Positions 17,808 through 26,981 of a stretch of 46,187 bases of DNA are shown here, one piece after another. The translations under genes and the position numbers were made by a program. Below the pieces are notes generated by a model, which did no database searches, was not told the DNA's origin, and saw only the letters and a program-made list of their open reading frames with translations. This stretch comes from DATNPX01 sp036702975 (lineage in GTDB: Bacteria; Cyanobacteriota; Vampirovibrionia; Obscuribacterales; Obscuribacteraceae), in NCBI GenBank assembly GCA_036702975.1, contig DATNPX010000057.1, forward strand, positions 1-46,187, read 5' to 3'. The number at the start of each line of letters is the position of its first letter. The stretch's first letter is position 1.

Positions 17808-18377
17808 CTACCGGTTGGTATGAGCTGACTTCGCTTCTTTACTTGCTTTGATGATCATGCCCAGTTTTTCCTCAGTTAGAAGGTCTTCCTTTGAGTCGAT
17901 GTAACCTTCCCACCGCACAATTCCATCTGCGGAGACAACGAGCACCAGCGGTATGCCGGTCACACCAACGGTTTTGTACATGGCGCGATCAGGAGCTGAG
18001 GCGATATGATATTGAACCGGATTTTTATCCAAAAATTTCGTAATAACTGGAACAGATTCGTCAGAAATACCGATAATCACAAGATCGTCTCCAAATTTTT
18101 CTGCGAATTTGTTGAGTATAGGTCGAGCGCGGTGACAGTCGGGGCACCAGGTTGCCCAAAATTCAAGCAGCGTTACTTTACCCTTCGTCTTTGGTGCATG
18201 ACCATTCACCCATTCCGCAACCTGGAGTTCTGGTGCTTTCTTGCCACGCAGATCATTCGTTGCATGTAACTTCTTGTCAGTGATGTATGGCGGATACGCG
18301 GTGTCTGCTGACGATGCGAAAACGCTGCAACCGTTGAAAATATATAAGAGAGCGAGTAAAACAAATAGAGTTTTCAT
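17808..18377 (-). CDS. Exported TlpA/ResA-like thioredoxin
   Basis: The 189-residue protein has an N-terminal hydrophobic signal (1-20), possibly a lipoprotein signal at Cys17 although the lipobox is poor. A TlpA-type thioredoxin domain follows: 'GKVTLLEFWATWCPDCHRARPILNKF' (Cys78, Cys81), an inserted helix, and the cis-Pro segment 'VTGIPLVLVVSADG'. The CPDC active site and export signal suggest a periplasmic thiol oxidoreductase, as in cytochrome c maturation or redox repair; no cytochrome genes are nearby. It shares a 107-bp divergent promoter region with the TPR gene at 18485. Confidence 0.88.
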   Translation of the reverse strand: MKTLFVLLALLYIFNGCSVFASSADTAYPPYITDKKLHATNDLRGKKAPELQVAEWVNGHAPKTKGKVTLLEFWATWCPDCHRARPILNKFAEKFGDDLVIIGISDESVPVITKFLDKNPVQYHIASAPDRAMYKTVGVTGIPLVLVVSADGIVRWEGYIDSKEDLLTEEKLGMIIKASKEAKSAHTNR

Positions 18378-18484
18378 TCGATACTAATCTCACTTGAGCA
18401 AATGCACTACCATAAATAACACATGTATCAGGACAGGTCGCGGCTGTGCCAAGACATTTGACGAACTTGTAGTTTATACCGTTA

Positions 18485-19453
18485 ATGATGAAAAACGACG
18501 ACTTTCACTGGATGACGTACTGCCAAGTCGGTTCTTGGATAGATAACGATGAGGCTGAGTCGCTAGAACAGCAAATTTCCACCGATCCAAGCAACAAAAT
18601 AGCTCGTGCGAAACTTCTCGGATATTATTCAGCGAGAGAGAATACGAGGAATGACGAGCGCAAACAGATCGAACATATTCTTTGGGTTCTAGAACACGAG
18701 CCCAAATGCGGTCTCGGCGTAACTCCTGCCCTGCACATATCAAAGCTACAAAACCCTATTGGCTTCGCGAAAGCCAAAGAAATAGCCCTTCGTCAGGCAA
18801 AGAGATTTCGCAGAAATTCAAACGTACTCACGGACATTGGTTCTATATTCCGGGGCGATGATCCTGAATTCGCAGTGTCGCTGCTTCGAAGAGCCTACAA
18901 AATTTCTAACGGAACAAACAGAGACCGCGTTGCTTTCTGGCTCTCGATGACACTTGCTTGTCGTGGGCGAATTGAAAAAAATCAAGCCGACCTAATTGAA
19001 GCGACGAAACTAATGAAGGAATCAATTGCACAAAAGCGACCGACCGCAAAAATAGACTTCCGCACATGGCTAGCTAAGCTTGCACTCGAAGCAAATCAAT
19101 TCGCCACGGGGGCAGAAGTCGCGAATGAAATGCTCTCCGACAACTCTCAGAACGACCAATCTGTGCATGTCGCGTGCAATGTTCTCGGCACCATAAGCTT
19201 TCAACAAGGCGATGTCAGAACTGCATGCGAACGGTTAATTCAGGCGGGAAGAGTTAATGGAGGACATCGACTCCGTTCGTATGGTCCGATGATGAAACTT
19301 GCGCAAAAGCTCTTAGATGTGGGACAGAAAGATGCAGTCCTCCGATATCTGAACGACTGCAAGAGCTTTTGGGAGATGGGGCAGCCAGAGCTTGCACAAT
19401 GGATAATTCGTATTGAAGCGGGCGAGACACCTCAATTAGAAGGTGATGACTAG
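18485..19453 (+). CDS. TPR-like helical repeat protein
   Basis: This 322-residue soluble protein has no signal peptide. Helical pairs such as 'DPSNKIARAKLLGYYSAREN', 'EFAVSLLRRAYKISNGTNRDRVAFWLSMTLA' and 'GDVRTACERLIQAGRVNG' indicate degenerate TPRs covering most of its length. Such proteins are usually scaffolds. Either ATG of the MM start (18485 or 18488) could be used. It is divergent from the TlpA-like gene. No catalytic domain is visible and I assign no function. Confidence 0.75.
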   Translation: MMKNDDFHWMTYCQVGSWIDNDEAESLEQQISTDPSNKIARAKLLGYYSARENTRNDERKQIEHILWVLEHEPKCGLGVTPALHISKLQNPIGFAKAKEIALRQAKRFRRNSNVLTDIGSIFRGDDPEFAVSLLRRAYKISNGTNRDRVAFWLSMTLACRGRIEKNQADLIEATKLMKESIAQKRPTAKIDFRTWLAKLALEANQFATGAEVANEMLSDNSQNDQSVHVACNVLGTISFQQGDVRTACERLIQAGRVNGGHRLRSYGPMMKLAQKLLDVGQKDAVLRYLNDCKSFWEMGQPELAQWIIRIEAGETPQLEGDD

Positions 19454-19603
19454 GTTTAGACAACCGATGGCTGCTTCAGCAACAAATGTAGACTTTATAA
19501 GAGCAGTCGTCCACCAGAGCAACGACACTAGATCCGCTTTTCGTCAGCCCGTTGTATATTGGAAATGGTGACTCGTTTTTACTATTACCAATAGGTCAAA
19601 CAA

Positions 19604-20110
19604 ATGAATATGCTGATGAGTCCGCAAGCCTCGCTTGCGGTCGGAATCGCGCTCATGGTTTTGGGAGTATCATTCTTCTACAAAGCCGCGGTCGCGCTCG
19701 TTAACGGCAGAATGGCATACTGGACGGGATTTCTCCCGCTCACAGTCATTTCGCCCTTTTTAATTCACTTACCAGGCTCCAAAAATTCGCTGATCAAATT
19801 TGCAGAAGGCATGTGGGTTGTCGCGATAATGTCGCCGATCTTCCTTGTGCTTTCGGTGCTGTGCGCTCTATCAGGGGCAGAGTACGCAGGAATGCCAGCG
19901 GTTGAGAGCATCAACAGCGCACTTCATGGAGGGACAGATGGCACCGCTGTCATCGCATTCTCGAAGACGCACGGATTTGCTTTTCCGTTGCTGGCGCACT
20001 CGAGTCCAGCACTCAAAAAGGTTTTTGGCTCCTCAATCGATTTAGATCCCAAACAGGAAATTGTGCCGAGGAACACAGAAAGCTACCAACAGCAAATCGA
20101 CAGCAAATAA
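19604..20110 (+). CDS. Hypothetical membrane protein
   Basis: The protein has 168 residues with three hydrophobic segments: about 8-33 ('ASLAVGIALMVLGVSFFYKAAVALV'), 42-55, and 70-92 ('MWVVAIMSPIFLVLSVLCALSGA'). A hydrophilic C-terminal tail of about 75 residues follows. An AGG-containing site precedes the ATG. It converges with the HTH/ACT-like gene, only 4 bp apart. I do not recognise the family. Confidence 0.7.
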   Translation: MNMLMSPQASLAVGIALMVLGVSFFYKAAVALVNGRMAYWTGFLPLTVISPFLIHLPGSKNSLIKFAEGMWVVAIMSPIFLVLSVLCALSGAEYAGMPAVESINSALHGGTDGTAVIAFSKTHGFAFPLLAHSSPALKKVFGSSIDLDPKQEIVPRNTESYQQQIDSK

Positions 20111-20114
20111 GCTC

Positions 20115-20771
20115 CTAGCGTCGTTTGACAATTAGCGAATTCATCACTTGAAAGAGTTCGTTCAGGTCAGCTTGTCGCACCAAAAAAGTCAGCTCAGTAT
20201 ACGTTGAAATCAATTCGACTATGTTGAGCCGCTTTACCGCGACTGCGCGCAGCAAAGCGAAATACATATTTGGAGTGTCGATATAGTGATCTCCAAACTG
20301 CACTGTCAAAGCAGCCAAGTTGTCTAACATCAATTTTGGCTTTTCCGGCTTGAACGTTTTGCCGAGAGCAGGCAACAAAGCCATTGGCGCAAACACTGAA
20401 ATTTCGCTTGCGCCGTAAGTCACTGTCAAAAAATCAGCCTGCGATAACTCTTTATCGAGGATGAGTTTTTGCGCTCGCAATTTATTGGAAGGAGTTTTGT
20501 TGAACGCGACCTCAGCCAGGTTCGATTTCACTGCGATCCCATAAAGCTTTATTTCGGGCAAAAGCGGATCTTCCTGAGTCAGTTCCTGACTAATTCGAGA
20601 TAGTGCGACCACAATCGTTCCTATTTGTACTGGTTTGCGAGTGCGGCGAGACACCTCTGGCTGAATTCGCTTTGCGTAAGCGGAAAGGTTCAACAGTCGT
20701 CGCGAAAGTATCGTCAGCTCTGGCTCTGACGAAAAAAGAATTTCCTTTACGATGTCGGTTACTTTCACCAT
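20115..20771 (-). CDS. Putative HTH plus ACT-like regulatory protein
   Basis: From the ATG at 20771 the protein has 218 residues; an upstream in-frame TTG at 20798 lies in AT-rich DNA without a ribosome site. The N-terminal 60 residues ('VTDIVKEILFSSEPELTILSRRLLNLSAYAKRIQPEVSRR') resemble a small winged-helix-like module seen with archaeal ACT proteins. The C-terminal 60 ('DTPNMYFALLRAVAVKRLNIVELISTYTELTFLV') have the pattern of an aspartokinase-type ACT domain, which senses small ligands such as amino acids. The match is by pattern only. It may be a ligand-responsive regulator. A divergent GNAT gene starts 117 bp away. Confidence 0.6.
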   Translation of the reverse strand: MVKVTDIVKEILFSSEPELTILSRRLLNLSAYAKRIQPEVSRRTRKPVQIGTIVVALSRISQELTQEDPLLPEIKLYGIAVKSNLAEVAFNKTPSNKLRAQKLILDKELSQADFLTVTYGASEISVFAPMALLPALGKTFKPEKPKLMLDNLAALTVQFGDHYIDTPNMYFALLRAVAVKRLNIVELISTYTELTFLVRQADLNELFQVMNSLIVKRR

Positions 20772-20887
20772 ATTTGTAATAAATATAACAAATAACAAGT
20801 ATTTGTATCAGATAATCAGAAATTTTACAGCGTTTTTGATAAACGCTAAATTGTTTTCCGTTCAGTAACTCTGGAGGAGGAAGATCA

Positions 20888-21394
20888 ATGACTATCTCGA
20901 TCAGGGAAGCAACAGCGTTTGACGCTCAAAACTTACATCGAATGATTTGCGAACTCGCCGCATACGAGAAAGAAGAACACAGCGTCAAGGTAACTGAGTT
21001 AGAACTGGAAAATCAGCTCAGACTGCAATCGCCTCCATTTGGCTGCTTGATTGCGGAATCGGATGGTGTCATTTGCGGGTTCGCTCTATATTTTTATGGG
21101 TACTCGACGTGGGAAGGTTCCCGCACTTTGTATTTAGAGGATCTGTACGTAAATCCAGAATATCGAGGTGAAGGCGCGGGTCTAGCATTAATGCGAAGTC
21201 TTGCACAACTTGCAGATGAACAAAAATGCAAAAGATTTGAATGGTCTGTGTTGAACTGGAACGAGCCTGCAATCAAATTCTACAAACAAATTGGGGCTGA
21301 GCCGATGCGAGACTGGACGCGTTACCGAATGGATTCAAACGCGATGACACAGTTAATGGGGGCGAATACGACGAAACCGAAGAAAACGGCATGA
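20888..21394 (+). CDS. GNAT N-acetyltransferase (diamine/spermidine acetyltransferase-like)
   Basis: The protein has 168 residues with a strong GGAGGAGG ribosome site. It is a single GNAT domain: 'ISIREATAFDAQNLHRMICELAAYE' at the start, the acetyl-CoA loop 'LYVNPEYRGEGAGLALMRSLAQLA' (motif A, RGEGAG) and the C-terminal 'WSVLNWNEPAIKFYKQIGAEPMRDW'. The latter closely follows the SAT1-like branch, which acetylates polyamines or related amines; the substrate is not certain. It stands alone, divergent from the HTH/ACT-like gene. Confidence 0.88.
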   Translation: MTISIREATAFDAQNLHRMICELAAYEKEEHSVKVTELELENQLRLQSPPFGCLIAESDGVICGFALYFYGYSTWEGSRTLYLEDLYVNPEYRGEGAGLALMRSLAQLADEQKCKRFEWSVLNWNEPAIKFYKQIGAEPMRDWTRYRMDSNAMTQLMGANTTKPKKTA

Positions 21395-21420
21395 TGCGAG
21401 CACTAAGGTTCGTCCTTCTT

Positions 21421-22743
21421 TCACCAATTCGAATCGGGCAGTGGCCATTTTACCCAAATGCGTTCCCATTTCTTGCTGGCAGAATCGCCATATAGCTTGA
21501 TTATGTAAGCGCCATACACGTACATTGCGTACTCCGATTCAATTTGCGGCTTTTGATACGGCCAGTCATTTGCCGCCATTGGTGGACGTGATTGCGGCGG
21601 CACCAACTTCTCAGTCCATTGCCTGGAGACTTCTTCAGAGATGTAATCATTCTTGGGATATATGGTCGCAGCGTAAGGTCGCTCTCCAATTTGCTGCGGG
21701 TCAAACACAAGAAAAATATCAACATGATCGCGTTTCGCAAGCCGAACAAATCCACGTAACTCTGCATTTGGATGCAAAGTCCGATAGTTATTTGCGAGAT
21801 GCCACGAACAAATTCGGGCTACAAAATCATCAGTCGAATTTGAAAGTTGCTCAAGGATTGGTAGCATGCCCGGAATCGGCCGATGCTCTTCGGTAGCGGC
21901 CATCGCAGCTACAGACTCGGCACCAAATTCGACTAACTTTTGCACAGCGTCAGCATTGCCACTGAGCACTTCATGCGCATGGAAATCAATTCCGTTGTAA
22001 AAAGGTATTTCCGGCTCGGGAGCTTTCCTTTTTGCAAAAATTTCCAGAAGCCAATCTTCTAATTTGATACCACTGTTTCCGATGTAACCGTTATCACATT
22101 CACCCATTAAAAGCGGACCGATGAATGCTCCGGCGAATCCCGGTCGTGCAATTTCTCGAGACTTCACCTGCTCAAGTGTAGTAACAAGTGGTGGCAAATT
22201 TTCAGCGTAAGCGGAGTACATATCGCCAAAGGCTGCAGCGGATGCCGCTCTCAAAAGATCATTGGGGTGATCGAAAAAAGGTTCTAAGAAATTCTGAGCT
22301 TGAGCCCAATCGTCTAGCGGAAACAGCTCTGCTTGAATTTTTAGTATCGCGACAGTCTCTTCAGAAATTTTTCCGCCGCACTCCGCTTGTGCCAGCCATT
22401 GCGCGAACACATCATTTTGATCACCGGAGAAGGATGCCCACTTTGTAAAATGAGCCAGCAAATGCTCACACTCGTTTTGCTCACCGATCGCATTCAAAAT
22501 GGGCGTCAAACGCAGCTCAGAAGGAGTTGCTGTATATCCAGGCTGTCTATGTTGTTGCATACGTTCAGCCCAGACGCCTTTCTGCAATCGATCTAAGGCA
22601 TATTCTTTCTTCCGACTATCAGGATGATCGAGTAACGCAATAGCATCTGCAAAGAAATGTTGCCACTCCTCAGAAGGATGAATTTGCGACAGCTCAAATT
22701 TGCGTATTCGCTCTTCGATAGCTGCAAAGTTGTTGTCTGACAA
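21421..22743 (-). CDS. Hypothetical protein with helical-repeat character
   Basis: The protein has about 440 residues. The start is uncertain: TTG at 22743 has GGGGGA 8 nt upstream, while a TTG at 22758 in the same frame is also possible. The N-terminal two thirds are alpha-helical with HEAT-like pairs ('HPDSRKKEYALDRLQKGVW', 'HPNDLLRAASAAAFGDMYSAYAENLPPL'). The last 130 residues contain beta-rich segments with many aromatics ('DIFLVFDPQQIGERPYAATIYP', 'YAMYVYGAYIIKLYG', ending PLPDSNW). There is no signal peptide. I do not recognise a family. Confidence 0.7.
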   Translation of the reverse strand: MSDNNFAAIEERIRKFELSQIHPSEEWQHFFADAIALLDHPDSRKKEYALDRLQKGVWAERMQQHRQPGYTATPSELRLTPILNAIGEQNECEHLLAHFTKWASFSGDQNDVFAQWLAQAECGGKISEETVAILKIQAELFPLDDWAQAQNFLEPFFDHPNDLLRAASAAAFGDMYSAYAENLPPLVTTLEQVKSREIARPGFAGAFIGPLLMGECDNGYIGNSGIKLEDWLLEIFAKRKAPEPEIPFYNGIDFHAHEVLSGNADAVQKLVEFGAESVAAMAATEEHRPIPGMLPILEQLSNSTDDFVARICSWHLANNYRTLHPNAELRGFVRLAKRDHVDIFLVFDPQQIGERPYAATIYPKNDYISEEVSRQWTEKLVPPQSRPPMAANDWPYQKPQIESEYAMYVYGAYIIKLYGDSASKKWERIWVKWPLPDSNW

Positions 22744-22852
22744 AGCATTTTCCCCCAAATGCCATTATCCCATGGTGGCTAAAGCCTGCCGGTCGGGCAC
22801 CTTCGGCGCGCTGACGGCGTCATCATGTTAAGTACTCCCTGAGGGTTGCCAT

Positions 22853-23656
22853 ATGTCCACTGTGCCTTCCGTGACCGCCGCCAAACCGAATGGTAACGTC
22901 GTTGAGGGGAAAGTGCCGGAGGTTAACGCGCCCTTCTGGCTCATCAAGATACTCGCGACCACGCTGGGTGAAACAGCCGGCGATGCAGTGACAATGTCCA
23001 TGAACCTTGGATACCTGGTGGGAAGTTCGATATTTCTCAGCATTTTCCTGGTGTCAGTTGCCTGCCAGGTCACAGCGAAGCGGTTCCATCCTCTGGTATT
23101 TTGGGCAGTCATCGTCGCCACAACAACCGCCGGCACGACACTAGCGGACTTCTTCGACCGATCCCTGGGAATCGGTTATGCAGGCGGATCAGCGACACTG
23201 TTCATTTTCTTAATGGCATCGCTCGGCATATGGTACAAGTCGGAAGGTTCCGTATCGATCAAGAAAATACTTTCGCGCAAAGCGGAAGTATTTTACTGGC
23301 TCACAATCATGTTTTCGCAGACCCTGGGCACCGCACTCGGTGACTGGGTAGCAGATCCGCAGACTGGTCTGGGTCTGGGCTACGAGGGTGGAGCACTTCT
23401 GTTTTCAGCAGCTCTGGTGATAGTTGCGGGCCTATATTTCTGGACAAAAACTTCGCGCACATTTCTGTTCTGGGCAGCCTTCATTCTCACGAGACCGCTG
23501 GGCGCCACGTTGGGCGACTTCCTCGACAAGCCGCACGCGGCTGGCGGGATGGAACTGAGCAGGTATACCGCCACCGCGGCAATCGCTGTTTTGATGTTCG
23601 GTTGCGTACTGCTGTTTCCGCAAAGAGCTGAGAAAACGGAAGGGGCGGCGGCTTAG
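22853..23656 (+). CDS. Multi-pass membrane protein, COG4705-like
   Basis: The 267-residue protein contains four repeats, each a pair of helices carrying a 'T-LGET-GD' type motif: LATTLGETAGDAV, TTTAGTTLADFF, FSQTLGTALGDW and LTRPLGATLGDF. Each is followed by a Gly-rich 'GLGYEGG'-like turn and a hydrophobic helix, about eight helices in all. This internal fourfold repeat is the signature of the uncharacterised COG4705 family. The acidic residue in every repeat sits within the membrane region, so cation binding or transport is plausible but unproven. GAGGG precedes the ATG. Confidence 0.75.
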   Translation: MSTVPSVTAAKPNGNVVEGKVPEVNAPFWLIKILATTLGETAGDAVTMSMNLGYLVGSSIFLSIFLVSVACQVTAKRFHPLVFWAVIVATTTAGTTLADFFDRSLGIGYAGGSATLFIFLMASLGIWYKSEGSVSIKKILSRKAEVFYWLTIMFSQTLGTALGDWVADPQTGLGLGYEGGALLFSAALVIVAGLYFWTKTSRTFLFWAAFILTRPLGATLGDFLDKPHAAGGMELSRYTATAAIAVLMFGCVLLFPQRAEKTEGAAA

Positions 23657-23686
23657 CGGCGCCTTCATGTTCGTACTATGCGCCGG

Positions 23687-24439
23687 TCACTGCTTAACCA
23701 TTGCGCCGCAGTTGCTGCAATACGTTGCGCCTTTCCACAAATGGTGCCCACAGCGCGGGCAGGAAATGCCGAAGATATTTTTCAAACCCCAACCAGTTTG
23801 ACTTCGCGAAGTCCATCCCAAGCGAGACTTTGAGCCTTGGGTAAGATCGATATCTGGAGATTCAGGTTCAGTGTTCGAATCGAGCGCAGGAGTGTTTTTG
23901 GAAGTCCTGCCAGCGAGACGATATGGGGCGCTGTCTATCGAAAGATTTGGGTGCAACGCAAGAAATTCATTTTCGTCAGCCTTGGAATCGACAAATTTTT
24001 GACACTCAAGGCGCATTTGCGACCATTTGCTATTGGTCGGTTCCCAGACGCAGAGAGTGCGTAACAACCCCACCTCGGCTGTCACCGCATTGTAGGACGC
24101 CTGGCGATTACCGTGCTCTTCGGCGACCTCATATTCATTGTTCAAAAAATCTACCGCAGTTGAAACCAGATCAGCCGAGTTGTACTGGGGAAATTCGTGC
24201 GGCATTGAACGCACGATTCTCGCTGCATCTTCAACCTGACTCGCTCCCGCCTGATATTTTCGAGTTCCAAAAAAAGTTTTCGATTGCGCAAGGCAATCCT
24301 CAACAAGTCGTTTAAGCTGCGCCGCTTCCGATGTGGTCCCTGCCGCATACGACGGCTGCAGCGCTGGCGCGACTACCAGCAAGGTCAGTAGCAAAACGAA
24401 CCATTTAGAACTACTAAGTTTTTGCAACCAGCCGTTCAC
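23687..24439 (-). CDS. Exported or membrane-anchored protein with C-terminal zinc ribbon
   Basis: I chose the GTG at 24439 (250 residues), preceded by AGGACAGGA, because a longer in-frame version to 24562 overlaps the upstream SF0329-like gene extensively. The N-terminus 'KWFVLLLTLLVVAPALQPSYAA' is a signal peptide or anchor. A helical region of about 130 residues with Cys and Asn-rich turns follows. The C-terminus 'CPRCGHHLWKGATYCSNCGAMVKQ' is a double-CxxC zinc ribbon. A zinc ribbon after an export signal is unusual; a reversed topology with an uncleaved anchor is possible. The function is unknown. Confidence 0.7.
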   Translation of the reverse strand: MNGWLQKLSSSKWFVLLLTLLVVAPALQPSYAAGTTSEAAQLKRLVEDCLAQSKTFFGTRKYQAGASQVEDAARIVRSMPHEFPQYNSADLVSTAVDFLNNEYEVAEEHGNRQASYNAVTAEVGLLRTLCVWEPTNSKWSQMRLECQKFVDSKADENEFLALHPNLSIDSAPYRLAGRTSKNTPALDSNTEPESPDIDLTQGSKSRLGWTSRSQTGWGLKNIFGISCPRCGHHLWKGATYCSNCGAMVKQ

Positions 24440-24452
24440 GTTCCATCCTGTC

Positions 24453-24906
24453 CTAGAGAATCCGAATCTCAAGTAATCTTCGTGGAAGTGGGTGCAAGTT
24501 TTGTGAATCGACGAGAGAAAGTCTTCTCTTTCCTGTCCTACTGTCAAGAAACGCCAGTCCAAGAACGACGGGGTTGTCTGAGGAAAGGGCTTCGGCTATG
24601 GATAAATTGTTCAACAAATCCCAGCATGCCTTATGGAGGTTCCAGCGGTTCATTTCTCCAGAATTCGCCTTCCGGTCTGACCGTTTCATCGATGCAGACA
24701 TGTCCATGCGGGTTTGTCTCTTCCCTATGAACATGCACCCTTCTCAAATTTGTAATGGTCTCGAAATTTGCAATTTGTTGACCGTTATATGTGATCCAGG
24801 CGCGACCACATTGACAGCCGTAATTGGTAGTGAAAAGATGAATTTTGTTTTGAACGGAAGGTGCAAAACGCGACTCAGTTAGCTGTTTTAATTTAGACCA
24901 TTGCAT
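24453..24906 (-). pseudogene. SF0329-family protein gene, disrupted by a frameshift
   Basis: Two overlapping frames add up to one protein of about 150 residues. The first, from ATG at 24906 to a stop at 24631, gives 'MQWSKLKQLTESRFAPSVQNK' and 'CGRAWITYNGQQIANF', the start of the SF0329 family as I remember it. The second frame (to the TAG at 24453) gives 'RWNLHKACWDLLNNLSI', 'AEALSSDNPVVLGLAFLDSR' and 'TGKRRL', the expected C-terminal half. The shift is consistent with one extra base between about 24640 and 24662. Either the gene is broken or the assembly has an error there. Its stop is 13 nt before the next gene's GTG, so it was once the first gene of that operon. Confidence 0.7.
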
Positions 24907-25140
24907 CAGTCTATTCTACAATGAATTTTCGGAGCTTGCGAAGTGCCACTATATTCAGTGCGTAAAGAAATTGGTTTCGAATTTGTCCAATTCATTCCGT
25001 TGAACCGGAAGCTCAGTCCCAATAAATGATCCAAAAGCCACAAATTACACTCGTGTCAGCGAAAACTGCCTAAAAGGGTGCAAACTCGTCAATTCTGGGA
25101 ATAAACTCGGATGAGTCGCCCCGGCGCTGGAGACAATTTA

Positions 25141-25761
25141 ATGAGTGAATCATGGACTACGCTAACTCACAGCGCTGAATCAGCAGCTCGTGGGGGAAAA
25201 GTTCACGAAGCTAAGGATTTCTACAAGCAAGCGATGGCAGATGCCGATTCCCGTCGCGACTTGCTTCAAGCATATTACACGCGATGTAATTTTGCTGCCC
25301 TTCTTAGATTGCTCGAGGAGTACGCCGAAGCGGAGCAGTTGCTGCGAGTCGCAGTACAAATGCGCCATGACTTTCCGCAGCAACTTGCGCTCGATCCTGT
25401 TTCTCCTCTGCCAGACCTGGAACGGATTCTGGTGAAACAAAACCGACTGTCTGACGTAGAACAACTGCACCGGGCGGATACAGATCGCATGTTCGCTGTT
25501 TATGGTCGCGACTCGCATGAGTTTAAAATGAGCTTGATGAATCTTGCTGCCACCTACGGCAACTACCTGAAAGATATGGACAAATGCAGAACCTATTTCC
25601 GTGAGGTTCTTGATTGGTCCAGAACGGCTGAGCCCATCACACGCAAAATGATTTACATGAATTACGATAAGGTTTTGCGCACGGCTGGGCTGGCTGCGGA
25701 GGCGGATTTAGCGCAGCAGGAACTTGCAGCGATGCAACAATCCAACCAGGTAAGTTTTTAG
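25141..25761 (+). CDS. TPR-repeat protein
   Basis: From the ATG at 25141, with GGAG 7-8 nt upstream, the protein has 206 residues; an in-frame ATG at 25111 has no ribosome site. It is a run of four to five tetratricopeptide-like units ('AARGGKVHEAKDFYKQAMADA', 'LRLLEEYAEAEQLLRVAVQM', 'VKQNRLSDVEQLHRADTD'), of the kinesin-light-chain type. There is no signal peptide and no second domain, so it is probably a protein-interaction scaffold. It stands alone with about 235-270 bp on each side in which I find no gene. Confidence 0.75.
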   Translation: MSESWTTLTHSAESAARGGKVHEAKDFYKQAMADADSRRDLLQAYYTRCNFAALLRLLEEYAEAEQLLRVAVQMRHDFPQQLALDPVSPLPDLERILVKQNRLSDVEQLHRADTDRMFAVYGRDSHEFKMSLMNLAATYGNYLKDMDKCRTYFREVLDWSRTAEPITRKMIYMNYDKVLRTAGLAAEADLAQQELAAMQQSNQVSF

Positions 25762-26031
25762 ATTAGTTACCGCAAACACTTCAAAATTGAAAGAGAGACT
25801 AATTCGAAACCAAATTTGAAAACTCGGCAAACACGGAATCGGAACGAGTCGACACGGATCATCCATTCCAATCGGAGATTGCCGTTTTGTTTTAAAAATT
25901 CGAGAATGGAAGCTCATCATTGACGCGAATTTCTGTGTGATCAGCACACGTTATAATGTAAGCAGTAATAATCAGGTGTCCCACACAGTCGACATAAGGC
26001 TCTGCTTGCAGTTGCCAGTACCGGAGGACAC

Positions 26032-26967
26032 ATGACCAGCGACACACTGCGCGATACCAAATTCACTCTTATAAACGGGTCTGGTGAAATACCTGCTGCT
26101 GGATTCGGCACATCATTCACTGGCAAAGATCCAATAGTCACACGACAGGCGGTTATTGACGCGTTAAAAGTAGGGTTTCGGCTTATCGATTGCGCGGAGC
26201 GCTACCGGAATGAGGATAAGGTTGGCATTGCTATTCGGGAAGCGCTTCAAGAAGGCAAAGTGCGACGAGAGGACATATTCGTCACCACAAAACTTTGGAA
26301 CAACAATCATCGTCCAGAACGAGTACGGGACGCATTCGAGGCTAGCCGCCGCCGACTCCAACTGGACTATATTGACTGTTATTTAGTTCACACACCCTTT
26401 GCTTTTCAAGCTGGAGACGACCAGGACCCGAGGGACGAACACGGGCAGGTCATTTACGATTCGGAAGTGACGCTGTCAGATACGTGGAAAGCGCTTGAAC
26501 TTCTTGTTGATGAGGGGAAGTGTAGGTCAATTGGCTTGTCGGATATTACGCTCGGCGCAGCGCGACAAATTTTTGAAACGGCGCGGATAAAGCCTGCCAT
26601 CATAGAAGTCGAATCGCACCCTTATTTACCTGAATGGGAACTGCTTGAGTTTTGCAAGCAGAACAACATCATCCTTCTTGCCTTCGCTGCACTCGGGCAT
26701 GGAATGGAACCAAAGGTACTGGAAGATCCGGTAATTTTGGAAATAGCTCAGCGCCTGGAAAAGACACCGGCTCAAGTTGCGCTTGCCTGGTCTATTCAAC
26801 GGGGAGTCGCATTTCTGACTACTTCTACAACACTCGAACACATCAGAGAAAATTTTGAAATTTCCACTTTGCCTGAATGGGCAATGCGAGAAATGAACGA
26901 ACGCATCACCACGAGGAAACGACTTAATCCGGTAGTCGAAACTGGCGTACCAGGCTTCTTTCGGTAG
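26032..26967 (+). CDS. Aldo/keto reductase
   Basis: The 311-residue protein is a complete AKR (beta/alpha)8 barrel. The catalytic tetrad is visible: Asp53 and Tyr58 in LIDCAERYRNE, Lys87 in TTKLWNNNH and His120 in CYLVHTPF. The NADPH-binding C-terminal part follows ('AQRLEKTPAQVALAWSIQRGVAFL'), although the usual R/K-x-S/N-N-x-R/H cofactor segment reads TTSTTLEHIREN, a mild deviation. It would reduce aldehydes or ketones with NAD(P)H in the cytoplasm. GGAGGA precedes the ATG. The gene converges with the ATP-grasp gene. Confidence 0.92.
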   Translation: MTSDTLRDTKFTLINGSGEIPAAGFGTSFTGKDPIVTRQAVIDALKVGFRLIDCAERYRNEDKVGIAIREALQEGKVRREDIFVTTKLWNNNHRPERVRDAFEASRRRLQLDYIDCYLVHTPFAFQAGDDQDPRDEHGQVIYDSEVTLSDTWKALELLVDEGKCRSIGLSDITLGAARQIFETARIKPAIIEVESHPYLPEWELLEFCKQNNIILLAFAALGHGMEPKVLEDPVILEIAQRLEKTPAQVALAWSIQRGVAFLTTSTTLEHIRENFEISTLPEWAMREMNERITTRKRLNPVVETGVPGFFR

Positions 26968-26981
26968 GTTTTCTTCCGGAC

